From contig NZ_JAWDXO010000002.1 in the NCBI RefSeq assembly GCF_032477075.1, positions 62,001 through 126,000 on the forward strand: DNA of 64,000 nt, written 5' to 3'. The number at the start of each line of letters is the position of its first letter. The first letter of the stretch is position 1. Source of the stretch: Fusobacterium sp. (GTDB lineage Bacteria; Fusobacteriota; Fusobacteriia; Fusobacteriales; Fusobacteriaceae). Both the position numbers and the translations under genes were made by a program. The notes beneath the pieces are model-generated. The model saw only the letters and a program-made list of their open reading frames with translations. It was not told where the DNA came from and did no database searches. This document shows positions 26,712-35,631 of this stretch, in pieces.

Positions 26712-27922
26712 TTGATTAGTTCCTTTATTATATACTCATTTATTTGATATAAATATTTTTCTTTAAATTTTTCTTGATTTAATTTTTGAGAGGAAATTGA
26801 AACAAAAGTTCCTTCTTGACCTTGAGTTTTTGAATTATATCCATGCATTCCTTTGTTTTTTTTATAATTAAAATAATCTGGATAAAATACATTTCCTGGT
26901 TTTAATAATATTTTTATGTCTCCATATTTAGAATCAAACTTATTAAAGTAATCCTCTAAGTTTTCTTCATAATATCCTTTTAATTTATCCTTAAAAAATG
27001 TTTTAACTTCACTTATAATAAGTTTATTTTTTAAAGATAAACGAAACATAGTTGAATCTATAAAATACATATAATCCTTTTTTAAATTTAGATTAAATTT
27101 ATTTCTAAACTCTTCTATTATGGGATAAATATTAAAATAATTTTCTATATTTACCATTCCATGATCTCCTAAGATCATTAGTTCATATTCTTCATAATTT
27201 TTTTTTAATAAATTAACTACTTCTCTTAATTTTATATCAAAATTCTTTAATTCTTGATTAAAAAAGTTATTCTTTACTGAATTATAATGTGCAATCTCCC
27301 CATAACCTATGTATAATAAAGTGAAGTCTTTTAAATCTTTATTTTTTATTTTTGTTATTAAATTTTCTAATCTTCCATTATCTGTTCCTTTTATTTTATT
27401 ATATTTTACAAAGTCATCTATATCATAGGAAACTCCCTTTTCTTTTAATTTATAAAAAATATTACTTTCTCCACCAAATCCAATTGAATCATAACTATAT
27501 ACTGATTCTGTTGGTTTAAAATATTCTAATAAAGTTATTGGAATCTTATATCTAACTCTTATCATTTCTTCAGAAATATATTTTTTTAAAATCTTATTTA
27601 CAAAATTAAAGTATATCCATCTTATTTTAGGAATTTTACTCATAATTTTTTCTATTTTTTCTAAAATCAATAGCCAATAATTTATATTTACTTCTTTTTT
27701 TTCCCATTCTTCTTTAAAAGCTATTTGAGCTAAATATCCATTTTCTTCAGCTGGTTTTCCAGTAACATATTCTATTATTTCGCAAAACCCTGTACTTGGA
27801 TATATTTTTTCTATATATAAAGTATTCGTTTTATTAATTTCTTCTTTTAAAAATTCTAAATTACAAATATTAATATATTCACTTTTAAAAGCATCTGCTA
27901 ATATAAAAATTACTTTTTTCAC
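26708..27922 (-). CDS. Type I phosphodiesterase / alkaline phosphatase superfamily protein
   Basis: 404 aa from GTG 27922, with AAGGAGG seven bases upstream. The N-terminus FILADAF and IYPSTGF give the metal Asp and nucleophile-like Ser/Thr of the phosphodiesterase-nucleotide pyrophosphatase superfamily; IGYGEIAHYN and ILGDHGM give later metal ligands. No signal peptide or membrane helix is apparent, so it looks cytoplasmic, unlike sulfatase-like LPS phosphoethanolamine transferases. In this cluster it could trim or transfer a phospho-substituent on the glycan. It follows the nucleotidyltransferase-like gene by 18 bases; the pair probably works together. Confidence 0.75.
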   Translation of the reverse strand: MKKVIFILADAFKSEYINICNLEFLKEEINKTNTLYIEKIYPSTGFCEIIEYVTGKPAEENGYLAQIAFKEEWEKKEVNINYWLLILEKIEKIMSKIPKIRWIYFNFVNKILKKYISEEMIRVRYKIPITLLEYFKPTESVYSYDSIGFGGESNIFYKLKEKGVSYDIDDFVKYNKIKGTDNGRLENLITKIKNKDLKDFTLLYIGYGEIAHYNSVKNNFFNQELKNFDIKLREVVNLLKKNYEEYELMILGDHGMVNIENYFNIYPIIEEFRNKFNLNLKKDYMYFIDSTMFRLSLKNKLIISEVKTFFKDKLKGYYEENLEDYFNKFDSKYGDIKILLKPGNVFYPDYFNYKKNKGMHGYNSKTQGQEGTFVSISSQKLNQEKFKEKYLYQINEYIIKELIK

Positions 27923-27940
27923 TTCATGACCTCCTTATCA

Positions 27941-28897
27941 CTATTTTAAAAATAATGTCATATAAATTTTTATTCTTTTATCAAATTTATTTTTTAAAAG
28001 TAATGAATATATCTTTTTTAAATAAAAATACCTTCTCAAATATGTTCTTATTAAGATAAAATTATTTTTTTTAAAAATTATATATGGTTTGTTTTTTATT
28101 AATTCCCAAAATAATAACTTATATTTTAAAATTAATTCTCCAAAATATAAATAAATATCGAGAATCTGTATATAATCCTTTTCCGTAACTTTAAAGTCTT
28201 TATTTAAATAAATATCTAAAATTTTATTGTAATACTCTTGATATTTAAAATAAAACTTAGTTGTTTTCAATGCTTCTATTTTTTGAAATGTTTTTATTCC
28301 AATATATTTATTATTTAAAATTAAAGTTGCATCAATGATGGCTGAAATTGCTTTTTTTACTTGATAATTAGCAAATTTTTCATCTTTTATTATTATTCCT
28401 TCTTTTTCATTAAAATCATATGCTCCAACAAGACACCACATTCTAGTACAATATACAGTAAATGCACTTCTATGAGAAATATTATATTTTTTTAAAATTA
28501 TTTTTTTATTAATTTCTCTAAATTCTGTTTTTTCGTATAAATAAATTGATCCTAGCATTAAATCATAAAATGATTGTTCTAATGTATTCATTGAATAAAT
28601 TTTTTTATATTTTTTTATATTCAAATATAAAATATCACTAAATTCTGTTTTCAATATTTGATTTAATTTTTTTTCTAATTGAGCCTTTTCTTTAATTATA
28701 TCTTCAGCAATTACAAAAAAATCTACATCATTTAAATTAGAATCTATAATCTTTTTTTCTTTTCTTCCAATACTTCCTGCTATTCCTATACAATATATTT
28801 TTTTAAAAACTCCAGAAAACAGAATTATATCTCTTACCATTTTCAAACATTCTTTTTCATTTAAAATATTATATTTTTCTTCTAAATTAAAACCCAC
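27941..28897 (-). CDS. Nucleotidyltransferase-fold protein of a glycan cluster
   Basis: 318 aa starting at GTG 28897 after GAGAGGAAAA. The segment GIAGSIGRKEKK...NDVDFFVI (about residues 38-60) has the G-S-x-G-R and D-x-D layout of the polymerase-beta nucleotidyltransferase fold. The rest is helical, rich in Lys, Tyr and Ile, with no assigned domain. It lacks the hexapeptide or GT-A features of sugar-nucleotide synthases, so it is not simply another RfbA. It might transfer a nucleotide or prepare an activated alcohol-phosphate for the adjacent phosphodiesterase-type gene; this is inference. The 115-base gap upstream may hold a promoter. Confidence 0.65.
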   Translation of the reverse strand: MGFNLEEKYNILNEKECLKMVRDIILFSGVFKKIYCIGIAGSIGRKEKKIIDSNLNDVDFFVIAEDIIKEKAQLEKKLNQILKTEFSDILYLNIKKYKKIYSMNTLEQSFYDLMLGSIYLYEKTEFREINKKIILKKYNISHRSAFTVYCTRMWCLVGAYDFNEKEGIIIKDEKFANYQVKKAISAIIDATLILNNKYIGIKTFQKIEALKTTKFYFKYQEYYNKILDIYLNKDFKVTEKDYIQILDIYLYFGELILKYKLLFWELIKNKPYIIFKKNNFILIRTYLRRYFYLKKIYSLLLKNKFDKRIKIYMTLFLK

Positions 28898-29012
28898 ATT
28901 TAATTTTCCTCTCTAATATTTTATAGTGTTTTAAATTATTTATCTTTATTTTTTACTGTATTATCTTTTTATTAATTGTTTTTCAATTTATTATTATTTA
29001 AATAATATACTT

Positions 29013-29585
29013 TTATATGTTTTTTTGCGTGTATTCCTCAAAAGACTGATACTTTTTATCTTTTTCAGATAAAACTATATTCTCTTTTTTTAAACCATAT
29101 TTTTCAAAATTCCAATTGATATTTATATCTTTATCATTCCATATTATTCCTGAATCATATTGTGGTATATAAATATCTGTACACTTATATTGAAATTCTG
29201 TTTCATTTTCTAATGTTAAAAATCCATGTGCAAATCCCTTTGGTATGAAAAACATTTTCTTGTTTTCTGCGCTTAATTGTATTCCATACCATTTTCCATA
29301 TGTACTACTGTCTTTTCTAATATCCACAGCTACATCATATACTGAGCCTCTTATTACCCTCACTAATTTTCCTTGGGAATGTTTAGTTTGAAAATGAAGT
29401 CCTCTAAGTACACCTTTTTTAGACTTAGAATGATTATCCTGCACAAATTCATCAAATATTCCTATTTCTTCAAATTCTTTCTTGCTATATGTTTCAAGAA
29501 AAAAGCCTCTTTCATCACCAAATACAGTTGGTTCTAATATGTATAGACCTTCTATTCCTGTTTCTATCTTTTTAAATTTACTCAT
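29013..29585 (-). CDS. rfbC: dTDP-4-dehydrorhamnose 3,5-epimerase
   Basis: 190 aa, normal size. RfbC epimerises dTDP-4-keto-6-deoxyglucose at C3 and C5 on the way to dTDP-L-rhamnose. Cupin fold with GDERGFFLETYS, VLRGLHFQ (catalytic His near 64), VYDVAVDIRKDS and GFAHGFLTLE. It follows rfbA by 14 bases. rfbB (dehydratase) and rfbD (reductase), needed for rhamnose, are not in the window. Confidence 0.95.
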   Translation of the reverse strand: MSKFKKIETGIEGLYILEPTVFGDERGFFLETYSKKEFEEIGIFDEFVQDNHSKSKKGVLRGLHFQTKHSQGKLVRVIRGSVYDVAVDIRKDSSTYGKWYGIQLSAENKKMFFIPKGFAHGFLTLENETEFQYKCTDIYIPQYDSGIIWNDKDININWNFEKYGLKKENIVLSEKDKKYQSFEEYTQKNI

Positions 29586-29599
29586 ATCTTCCCCTTTAT

Positions 29600-30463
29600 T
29601 TATTTGATAAGATCCATCAAATATTCTCCATATTTAGATTTAAGCAATAGTTTTGCTAATTCACATACTTTTTCTTTTGTTATCCAACCATTTCTATATG
29701 CAATTTCTTCAAGGCAGGCTACCATTACTCCTTGTCTGCTTTGAATAGTTTTTACATAGTTTGCTGCTTCTAATAATGCTTCATGTGTTCCTGTATCAAG
29801 CCATGCCATTCCTCTTCCTAGACTTGTTACATTTAGAGTTCCTTCATTAAGATACATTTCATTTAGTGTTGTTATTTCCAATTCTCCTCTTTTTGAAGAT
29901 TTTACTTTCTTAGCTTTTTCTACTACTGTATTATCATAAAAGTACAATCCAGGTACTGCATAATTAGATTTTGGATTCTTAGGTTTCTCCTCTAAAGATA
30001 TTGCTCTATTTTTTTCATCAAATTCTACTACTCCAAAATCTCTAGGATTTTGTACATAATATCCAAATATTGTTGCTCCTTTTTTCTTTGACTCAGCTTC
30101 TTTTAACATTCCTGTAAATCCATGTCCATAGAAAATATTGTCTCCAAGTACTAAAGCGCATGAATCATTTCCTATAAAGTTCTCTCCTATTAAAAATGCT
30201 TCAGCAAGACCATTAGGCTGTTTCTGTACTGCATAACTTAGAGATATACCAAAATCTGAACCATTTTTTAACAATTCTTCAAACATTGGAAGATCCCTCG
30301 GTGTAGAAATAACCAAGATATCCTTTATTCCTGCCAACATTAAAACTGATAGAGGATAATATATCATTGGTTTATCATATATTGGTGTTATCTGCTTTGA
30401 TATTGATTTTGTTATTGGATAAAGTCTTGTTCCACTTCCTCCTGCTAATATTATTCCTTTCAT
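29600..30463 (-). CDS. rfbA: Glucose-1-phosphate thymidylyltransferase
   Basis: 287 aa from the second ATG at 30463; an ATG six bases earlier lies against the AGAGG site, while the second has 7-base spacing. The enzyme makes dTDP-glucose from glucose 1-phosphate and dTTP. GIILAGGSGTRLYPITKSIS is the nucleotide-binding signature; KQITPIYDKPMIYYPLS and LGDNIFYGHGF are family marks, and EEKPKNPKSNYAV is the sugar-phosphate site. It overlaps the stop region of the upstream gene, fitting one transcript. Confidence 0.96.
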   Translation of the reverse strand: MKGIILAGGSGTRLYPITKSISKQITPIYDKPMIYYPLSVLMLAGIKDILVISTPRDLPMFEELLKNGSDFGISLSYAVQKQPNGLAEAFLIGENFIGNDSCALVLGDNIFYGHGFTGMLKEAESKKKGATIFGYYVQNPRDFGVVEFDEKNRAISLEEKPKNPKSNYAVPGLYFYDNTVVEKAKKVKSSKRGELEITTLNEMYLNEGTLNVTSLGRGMAWLDTGTHEALLEAANYVKTIQSRQGVMVACLEEIAYRNGWITKEKVCELAKLLLKSKYGEYLMDLIK

Positions 30464-30465
30464 CT

Positions 30466-31536
30466 TCATACCTCTATTTCCATAACTTCTTTTATAGCTT
30501 CTAAATAACCATATTTAAATTTTTCATCAGGCTCTAGATACATTCCTTCAGCCCATTCATTCCATGCATTCAAAAAAATATAATCTATATTTTTTTCTTT
30601 CATTATTTTTTTTTGATTTAACAAATATTTTTTAAATAACTTTGGTGTATTTCCCTCAATCACATATCCTCTTCGTCCATGTCTTGAAGTATTATCCCAA
30701 CCAGTAAATATTCCTGGATATATTTTTTTATTTAAAAATTCGCTAGATATGTCTATACTCTTTTTTAGAAATTCTTCATATTTATACTTTTGAACAAAAT
30801 ATAAATAATTTTTTGATAAATTATTTTTTAATCTCTGAGTAACTTTTTGAAAAATATTTCTTTTACTGAGACAACAATTAGGTTCCCTTAACACCATTGC
30901 AGAACTTTTAGGTGAAAAAAAATTAAAATTTTTTAGATTATTTTTAGATTCTATTATATAAATTCCTGAATATCCTAACTTTTTACATGCTTTATCAAAA
31001 AAATCTATCATTTCATCAAACTTTAAAATATCATCTGGCTGATATATTAAAAATACTGGTTTTCCATCTATTTTTATATATCTTTCATCTAAAAAAAAGT
31101 TTTTCAAATAATTAAAATGCTCTTGCCAATCCTCTTTTAGCCCATATTCTTGTTCTATGAGAGTTTCTTTTAATCCATTCCAAGTTTTTTTCCATGAATG
31201 ATTAGCCCAACAAAAACAAAAATTTTGTTTTATATCTTGCCATTTTAAAAGATTCTCTGCTGGTTTTTCTAATATTTTTTTTCCTTTAAACCAATAATGA
31301 TAATAACAGAATCCATATATTCCATATTTATTTCCTAATTTACTCTGCCATTTTACTGTTTTTTTATCTAATAAATTATAATAATTGTCATTTAATGGCT
31401 TTAATGGTTGCTTATGTTCTTTAAATAATTTTTTCCCATTTTTTACATTTGTCCATTCTGTAAAACCTTTCCCCCACCAAAGATTATTTTCTGCAATTTC
31501 ATGAAATTGTGGCAGATAGTATGCTATTATTTTCAT
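30466..31536 (-). CDS. WbsX-type (GH99-like) glycan enzyme
   Basis: 356 aa from ATG 31536 (a TTG directly before it is an alternative start; GGAG lies upstream). IAYYLPQFHEI, WWGKGFTEWTNV and the C-terminal FLNAWNEWAEGMYLEPDE are the hallmark of the WbsX/glycosyltransferase-WbsX family, related to the GH99 endo-mannosidase barrel. These proteins are common in O-antigen and capsule loci and are thought to be glycosyltransferases or glycan-processing enzymes; activity is not certain. Stop codon overlaps the rfbA start region. Confidence 0.88.
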   Translation of the reverse strand: MKIIAYYLPQFHEIAENNLWWGKGFTEWTNVKNGKKLFKEHKQPLKPLNDNYYNLLDKKTVKWQSKLGNKYGIYGFCYYHYWFKGKKILEKPAENLLKWQDIKQNFCFCWANHSWKKTWNGLKETLIEQEYGLKEDWQEHFNYLKNFFLDERYIKIDGKPVFLIYQPDDILKFDEMIDFFDKACKKLGYSGIYIIESKNNLKNFNFFSPKSSAMVLREPNCCLSKRNIFQKVTQRLKNNLSKNYLYFVQKYKYEEFLKKSIDISSEFLNKKIYPGIFTGWDNTSRHGRRGYVIEGNTPKLFKKYLLNQKKIMKEKNIDYIFLNAWNEWAEGMYLEPDEKFKYGYLEAIKEVMEIEV

Positions 31537-31563
31537 CAAGATTATCTCCTTTTCTATTTTTTA

Positions 31564-32598
31564 TTAAAACTCAAACAAAATAAAATTATATTTATAAATT
31601 GGAAGTTGTAATAAAAAAGTTTTAAAATATAGAACTGAAATACAAATAAAAAATAGAAACTTAATTATCTTAGAATATTTTTTTGTCAAATATCTTAATA
31701 ATTGTGGAATTAGAATAATATAATAAAAAGTAAAATACAAACTCATTCGTATAAACACTTGATTCATTGTAGGGAAATTTTTTTCATTAAGAAAAATACT
31801 TAAAACTAAAAGTATTGTAAAAAAATTTATATTTTTACTTACACTATCTAAAAAAATTCTATTTGAAAAAATTTCTATCAGTAATGCTAAAATAAAAAAT
31901 AATGATAAAGTTATAAAATTTGTTGTTGCTTTATATTCTAATATTGTATATTGTCCATAACCTATTATTTCATAAGCTTTAGGTAATAAAAAATTAAAAC
32001 TTACTGTAATAAAAATTAAAATAACTTTTATAAATCTATTATATTTTAAATTCAATATCCAATATAATGGTAATAATACAAAACAACTTTTATGAAATAG
32101 ACTTCCTAGAATTATAAATAAAAAATATTTTATTATTTTTCTCTGTTTTATAAAATTAATTGAATAAAAAAATATACTAATTGCCATAACCTGCCTAATC
32201 AAATTGAACCCTGCTGAATAATAAGCTCCTACTAAAAAATAAATAAGTGTAGACATCAATATATCACTTGATTCTTTTTTTATGTTTTTATATATTAAAT
32301 AATTTGTGAAAAAAGCTATTACTAAAAAAGTTAGTTGTTGTGTTCCCTTTATACTGGCAATAAATTTTACTAAAAAATAATAACCTTTTTCCAACCTTAA
32401 AACTTCATAATGGGCAATATTATTTTTTATCAATGAAAATATTTTCATGTACATTGGATAATCTGTTCCAATATAATATCGAAATCCAGAAAATAAAATT
32501 AATATTAAAAATATTAATTTTATTTTCCTTATATCACTTCTATTCAGATATAATATTCCAATAGTAATTACCAAAAAATATAAATATAAATATTCCAT
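31564..32598 (-). CDS. EpsG-family polysaccharide polymerase (Wzy-like)
   Basis: 344 aa, about ten hydrophobic helices, no signal peptide. FSGFRYYIGTDYPMYMKIF is the EpsG signature (R-x2-x-G-x-D-Y-x2-Y), and GAYYSAGFNLIRQVMAISIF is the second conserved part. These integral-membrane proteins polymerise lipid-linked repeat units in the periplasm, so this is the probable Wzy of the locus. It starts from ATG after AAAAAGGAT, 2 bases after the upstream gene ends. Confidence 0.86.
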   Translation of the reverse strand: MEYLYLYFLVITIGILYLNRSDIRKIKLIFLILILFSGFRYYIGTDYPMYMKIFSLIKNNIAHYEVLRLEKGYYFLVKFIASIKGTQQLTFLVIAFFTNYLIYKNIKKESSDILMSTLIYFLVGAYYSAGFNLIRQVMAISIFFYSINFIKQRKIIKYFLFIILGSLFHKSCFVLLPLYWILNLKYNRFIKVILIFITVSFNFLLPKAYEIIGYGQYTILEYKATTNFITLSLFFILALLIEIFSNRIFLDSVSKNINFFTILLVLSIFLNEKNFPTMNQVFIRMSLYFTFYYIILIPQLLRYLTKKYSKIIKFLFFICISVLYFKTFLLQLPIYKYNFILFEF

Positions 32599-32600
32599 TT

Positions 32601-33608
32601 TTATCCTTTTTCTAATTTTCTTATTTTTTCTAATATTTTTTTAGCTGTTATTGTATTATTATCAACAAAGGGTTTGTAACTACAGTAATCTTCTGTTTCT
32701 GAAATTATTTTTTCTCCATTTTCAAAAGTATCAATTTCTACAGCTGAGGTAGGAGCATAATAACTTATTGTCTTTACTTTTTGAGCTATTGCTAAATGTA
32801 ATGCCAAAGTATCACTTGTTATTAATAAATTAAGATTCTTTATAATTGCAGCAAATATTTTTAGTTCACAAGGCTCTATTAAAATTATATTTTTTTCTTT
32901 TTCAAATCCTTTTACCAACATTTTATTTATTTCTAATTCTTCTTTCCCGCCCAAAATAAATAAATAATTTTTTTTATATTTTAATAACTCTTGTATTAAT
33001 TTTTTTCCTTCTTCAATTTTTAATGCCTTAGATGGCCATCTTTTTCCTGCATTAAGATTAAAACCTATTAAATATTTTTTAGTATATTTTTCAAAACTTT
33101 TTTTTATTTTTTCTTCCAAATTCATATTATTAAAAAAATAGGGTTCTAAAATATCTATATTTAGACCTTTAGAAAATATTTCTTTATGACTTAGTTTATT
33201 ATTTTTCTTTAATATATCTGCTTTTTCTTTCCCATATTTTGATAAAAGTCCCATATCAAACCATTCTTTCAAATCTTCTGTATAAGTTAAATAGCCTCCT
33301 TTTTTATATACTCCTGAAAGTTTTTTAAATTTAAGGTTTTCTATTTTTTCAAATACTTCTTTTTCATCTTCTAATGAAATAATCCAATCAAAATTTTCAT
33401 TTTCTATTTTTCTCATTTCTTTTTTATCTTCTATTTTTATAAGCTTATCAATATATTTATTCTCTTCTAATAATTCAAAAGCTATATTTGATGTAATCCA
33501 ATATACTTCAACAAAATTATCATATAATTTTTTTAATCCAGGTAAAAAATATGTTGTTCTTACTACATCTCCTAATGCTCCTATTTTTAAAATTAAAATT
33601 TTTTTCAT
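32601..33608 (-). CDS. Family 9 glycosyltransferase (heptosyltransferase-like)
   Basis: 335 aa. LILKIGALGDVVRTTYFLPG at the N-terminus is the GT9 signature, and LGGKEE plus LITSDTLALHLAIAQKVKTI is the C-terminal nucleotide-sugar site. GT9 enzymes add heptose or related sugars; a GmhA-like gene lies near 22842, so a heptose in the LPS core or repeat is plausible. Part of a tight minus-strand run; start ATG follows AAAGGAG. Confidence 0.88.
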   Translation of the reverse strand: MKKILILKIGALGDVVRTTYFLPGLKKLYDNFVEVYWITSNIAFELLEENKYIDKLIKIEDKKEMRKIENENFDWIISLEDEKEVFEKIENLKFKKLSGVYKKGGYLTYTEDLKEWFDMGLLSKYGKEKADILKKNNKLSHKEIFSKGLNIDILEPYFFNNMNLEEKIKKSFEKYTKKYLIGFNLNAGKRWPSKALKIEEGKKLIQELLKYKKNYLFILGGKEELEINKMLVKGFEKEKNIILIEPCELKIFAAIIKNLNLLITSDTLALHLAIAQKVKTISYYAPTSAVEIDTFENGEKIISETEDYCSYKPFVDNNTITAKKILEKIRKLEKG

Positions 33609-33628
33609 TCTTAAACGTTATTACTCCT

Positions 33629-34783
33629 TTAAAGATTTATTAAATCTGATATTTCTTTTCCCAAAATTAATCTTTCTCGCTTTACTATAAGATTATCTTT
33701 TATTATTTTGTATAATTCTTTATCTTCTATTAACATTTTTATTTTATTTACAAATTCCTCTATTGAATTAGCCAATAAATAGTCTTGCCCATTTTTAACT
33801 ATAATACCTTCAATTCCAACTTCTGTTGAAACTACAGGAATTCCAGAATATAACATTTCTACTGTTTTTATCTTTATTCCAGCCCCTTTTAATAAAGGAA
33901 TTACTCCTATATCTAAAATAGAAAAATATTCCTCTACCTTTTCAATAAATCCAGTTAAAATAACATTAGAATAATTGCTAACTATTTTTTTTAATTTTTC
34001 ACTTGGATTTGCTCCTATAATATAAAAATAAATATTCTTTTTTTGAATTTTTTTCCAAATTTTATTCAGAAAAAAAATAACTGCCTCTTCATTTTCCTCC
34101 CTATTCATAGCACCAAAAAATCCAATATTTATTTCTTTATTTCTCTTTCTAGGCTCTATTAGAAATTTATTAAAAAATGGTTTCAATATTTTAATATTTC
34201 TATTTTTTCCCTCTATAAGTTTATAATCTTTATCATTCTGAACTATGACTAAATCAAATTTGCCAAGCATTGTTTCTTCATATTTTTTTAATCTTTTATA
34301 TTCAAATTTATAAAATAATTCCCTCAAATAATTTTTTTCATTATTCATTTTTCTTTCAAAAGCTTGGAAAGATATGTCATGTTCTATTAATATTTTTTTT
34401 ACTCCCTTTATATCTTTCAAATAATTAATATTTTGGGTAAAATCAAAAATAATTGAAACATAATTTTGAGAATTTTCTTTTAAAAATTTTTTTAATCTTC
34501 TGTCATATCTTACAGAACATAAAATTGGTAATTGAAAATTCCAAATTAAATTAACTATTTTATTTAAAATAGATATTTTAAATAAAATTAGGTTTTCTAT
34601 ACATTCATTTTCATAAAATATTTTATCCTTATATTCCTTTAAGTTAACTAAAGAACAAAAATCAATTTTATAACCACTTTTATGAAGATTCTTTATATTA
34701 CTTAATGTTGTATTAGATCCTGCTGAAGGAAATTTACTTTTTTTACTTGGTAAAAAAGTTGATATATATAAAAGTTTTTTCAT
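33629..34783 (-). CDS. Family 4 glycosyltransferase
   Basis: 384 aa, GT-B fold. Near the N-terminus LYISTFLPSKKSKFPSAGSN is typical of acceptor-binding loops, and the C-terminal donor site reads IGFFGAMNREENE and DIGVIPLLKGAGIKIKTVEM with GIPVVSTEVGIEGI (about 265-330). It overlaps the preceding gene by 4 bases (ATGA). Donor sugar unknown. The protein is Lys/Ile/Asn-rich like the whole cluster. Confidence 0.88.
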   Translation of the reverse strand: MKKLLYISTFLPSKKSKFPSAGSNTTLSNIKNLHKSGYKIDFCSLVNLKEYKDKIFYENECIENLILFKISILNKIVNLIWNFQLPILCSVRYDRRLKKFLKENSQNYVSIIFDFTQNINYLKDIKGVKKILIEHDISFQAFERKMNNEKNYLRELFYKFEYKRLKKYEETMLGKFDLVIVQNDKDYKLIEGKNRNIKILKPFFNKFLIEPRKRNKEINIGFFGAMNREENEEAVIFFLNKIWKKIQKKNIYFYIIGANPSEKLKKIVSNYSNVILTGFIEKVEEYFSILDIGVIPLLKGAGIKIKTVEMLYSGIPVVSTEVGIEGIIVKNGQDYLLANSIEEFVNKIKMLIEDKELYKIIKDNLIVKRERLILGKEISDLINL

Positions 34784-35631
34784 AATTTCCTCCCTATTTT
34801 ATACCCAATCCACCGAATTCCTATATCAAAAGGAAGATATAGGAGTTCTTTTATTTTTCCTTTTTTAATTAACTCTTTTATTAAATATATTAATAACTTT
34901 TTCCCTTCATTCTCTGTTTTTAAAAAATCTATTTCTTTTTCAAATAACTTTTCAAATTTTCCTATATCCTTATATCTTTTATATGTTTCCTTTAAAGACA
35001 AATAATGTGAATGCCATATTTTACTCTCCGCTCTATAAATAAATGATTTTCCTTTTTTTATTATTTTAGAAGCTAAGTACACATCTTCATTTGTTGGAAC
35101 GAGAAAATCATATCCTCCTAATTTAAAAAACTCTTCTTTTAATATTGCTGAAGAAGCATCACTATAGAATATATTTTTCCTTCCATTAGCCTTTTTATTT
35201 TCTTTGTTACAAATTCTATTTTCATCTGGGTAATTAAACCTTCTAATAATTTTTTCTATTTCAGAATGTTCCTCATATGCTATTTGTTTTGAAAAAGAAG
35301 CAATAATATTTTTATTTAAAGGACTAACTAATTCTTTTAACCAATTATTATCATAAGGCAATATATCTTGGGTTATAAAAACTAATACATCTCCCTCAGC
35401 TATTAATACTCCTTCATGTCTCGTTTTAGCATGATTAAACTTTTTAACCTCTAAAACTTTATCAAATAATTCTTTTGATACTTCTAAACTTTTATCTTTT
35501 GAATAACTTACTAATGCTATTAATTCAATTGAAAAATTACCTTTTTGTTCTTTTAGTTTTTCTACCAGTTTTTTCAAATATTTTTCTCCATTATATATAG
35601 GAACTATTATCGAAATTTTTTTATTTTCCAT
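34780..35631 (-). CDS. Family 2 glycosyltransferase
   Basis: 283 aa from ATG 35631. The frame opens further upstream, but this ATG shares an A with the stop codon of the initiating transferase gene (TGATG) and is preceded by AGGGGG, so it is the natural start. KISIIVPIYNGEKYLKKLV and DVLVFITQDILPYD are GT-A features, with TQD in place of the usual DxD. LGGYDFLVPTNEDVYLASKI is the acceptor-side ED motif common in rhamnosyltransferase-like GT2 enzymes. Coupled translation with the first gene of the cluster is likely. Confidence 0.88.
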   Translation of the reverse strand: MENKKISIIVPIYNGEKYLKKLVEKLKEQKGNFSIELIALVSYSKDKSLEVSKELFDKVLEVKKFNHAKTRHEGVLIAEGDVLVFITQDILPYDNNWLKELVSPLNKNIIASFSKQIAYEEHSEIEKIIRRFNYPDENRICNKENKKANGRKNIFYSDASSAILKEEFFKLGGYDFLVPTNEDVYLASKIIKKGKSFIYRAESKIWHSHYLSLKETYKRYKDIGKFEKLFEKEIDFLKTENEGKKLLIYLIKELIKKGKIKELLYLPFDIGIRWIGYKIGRKL

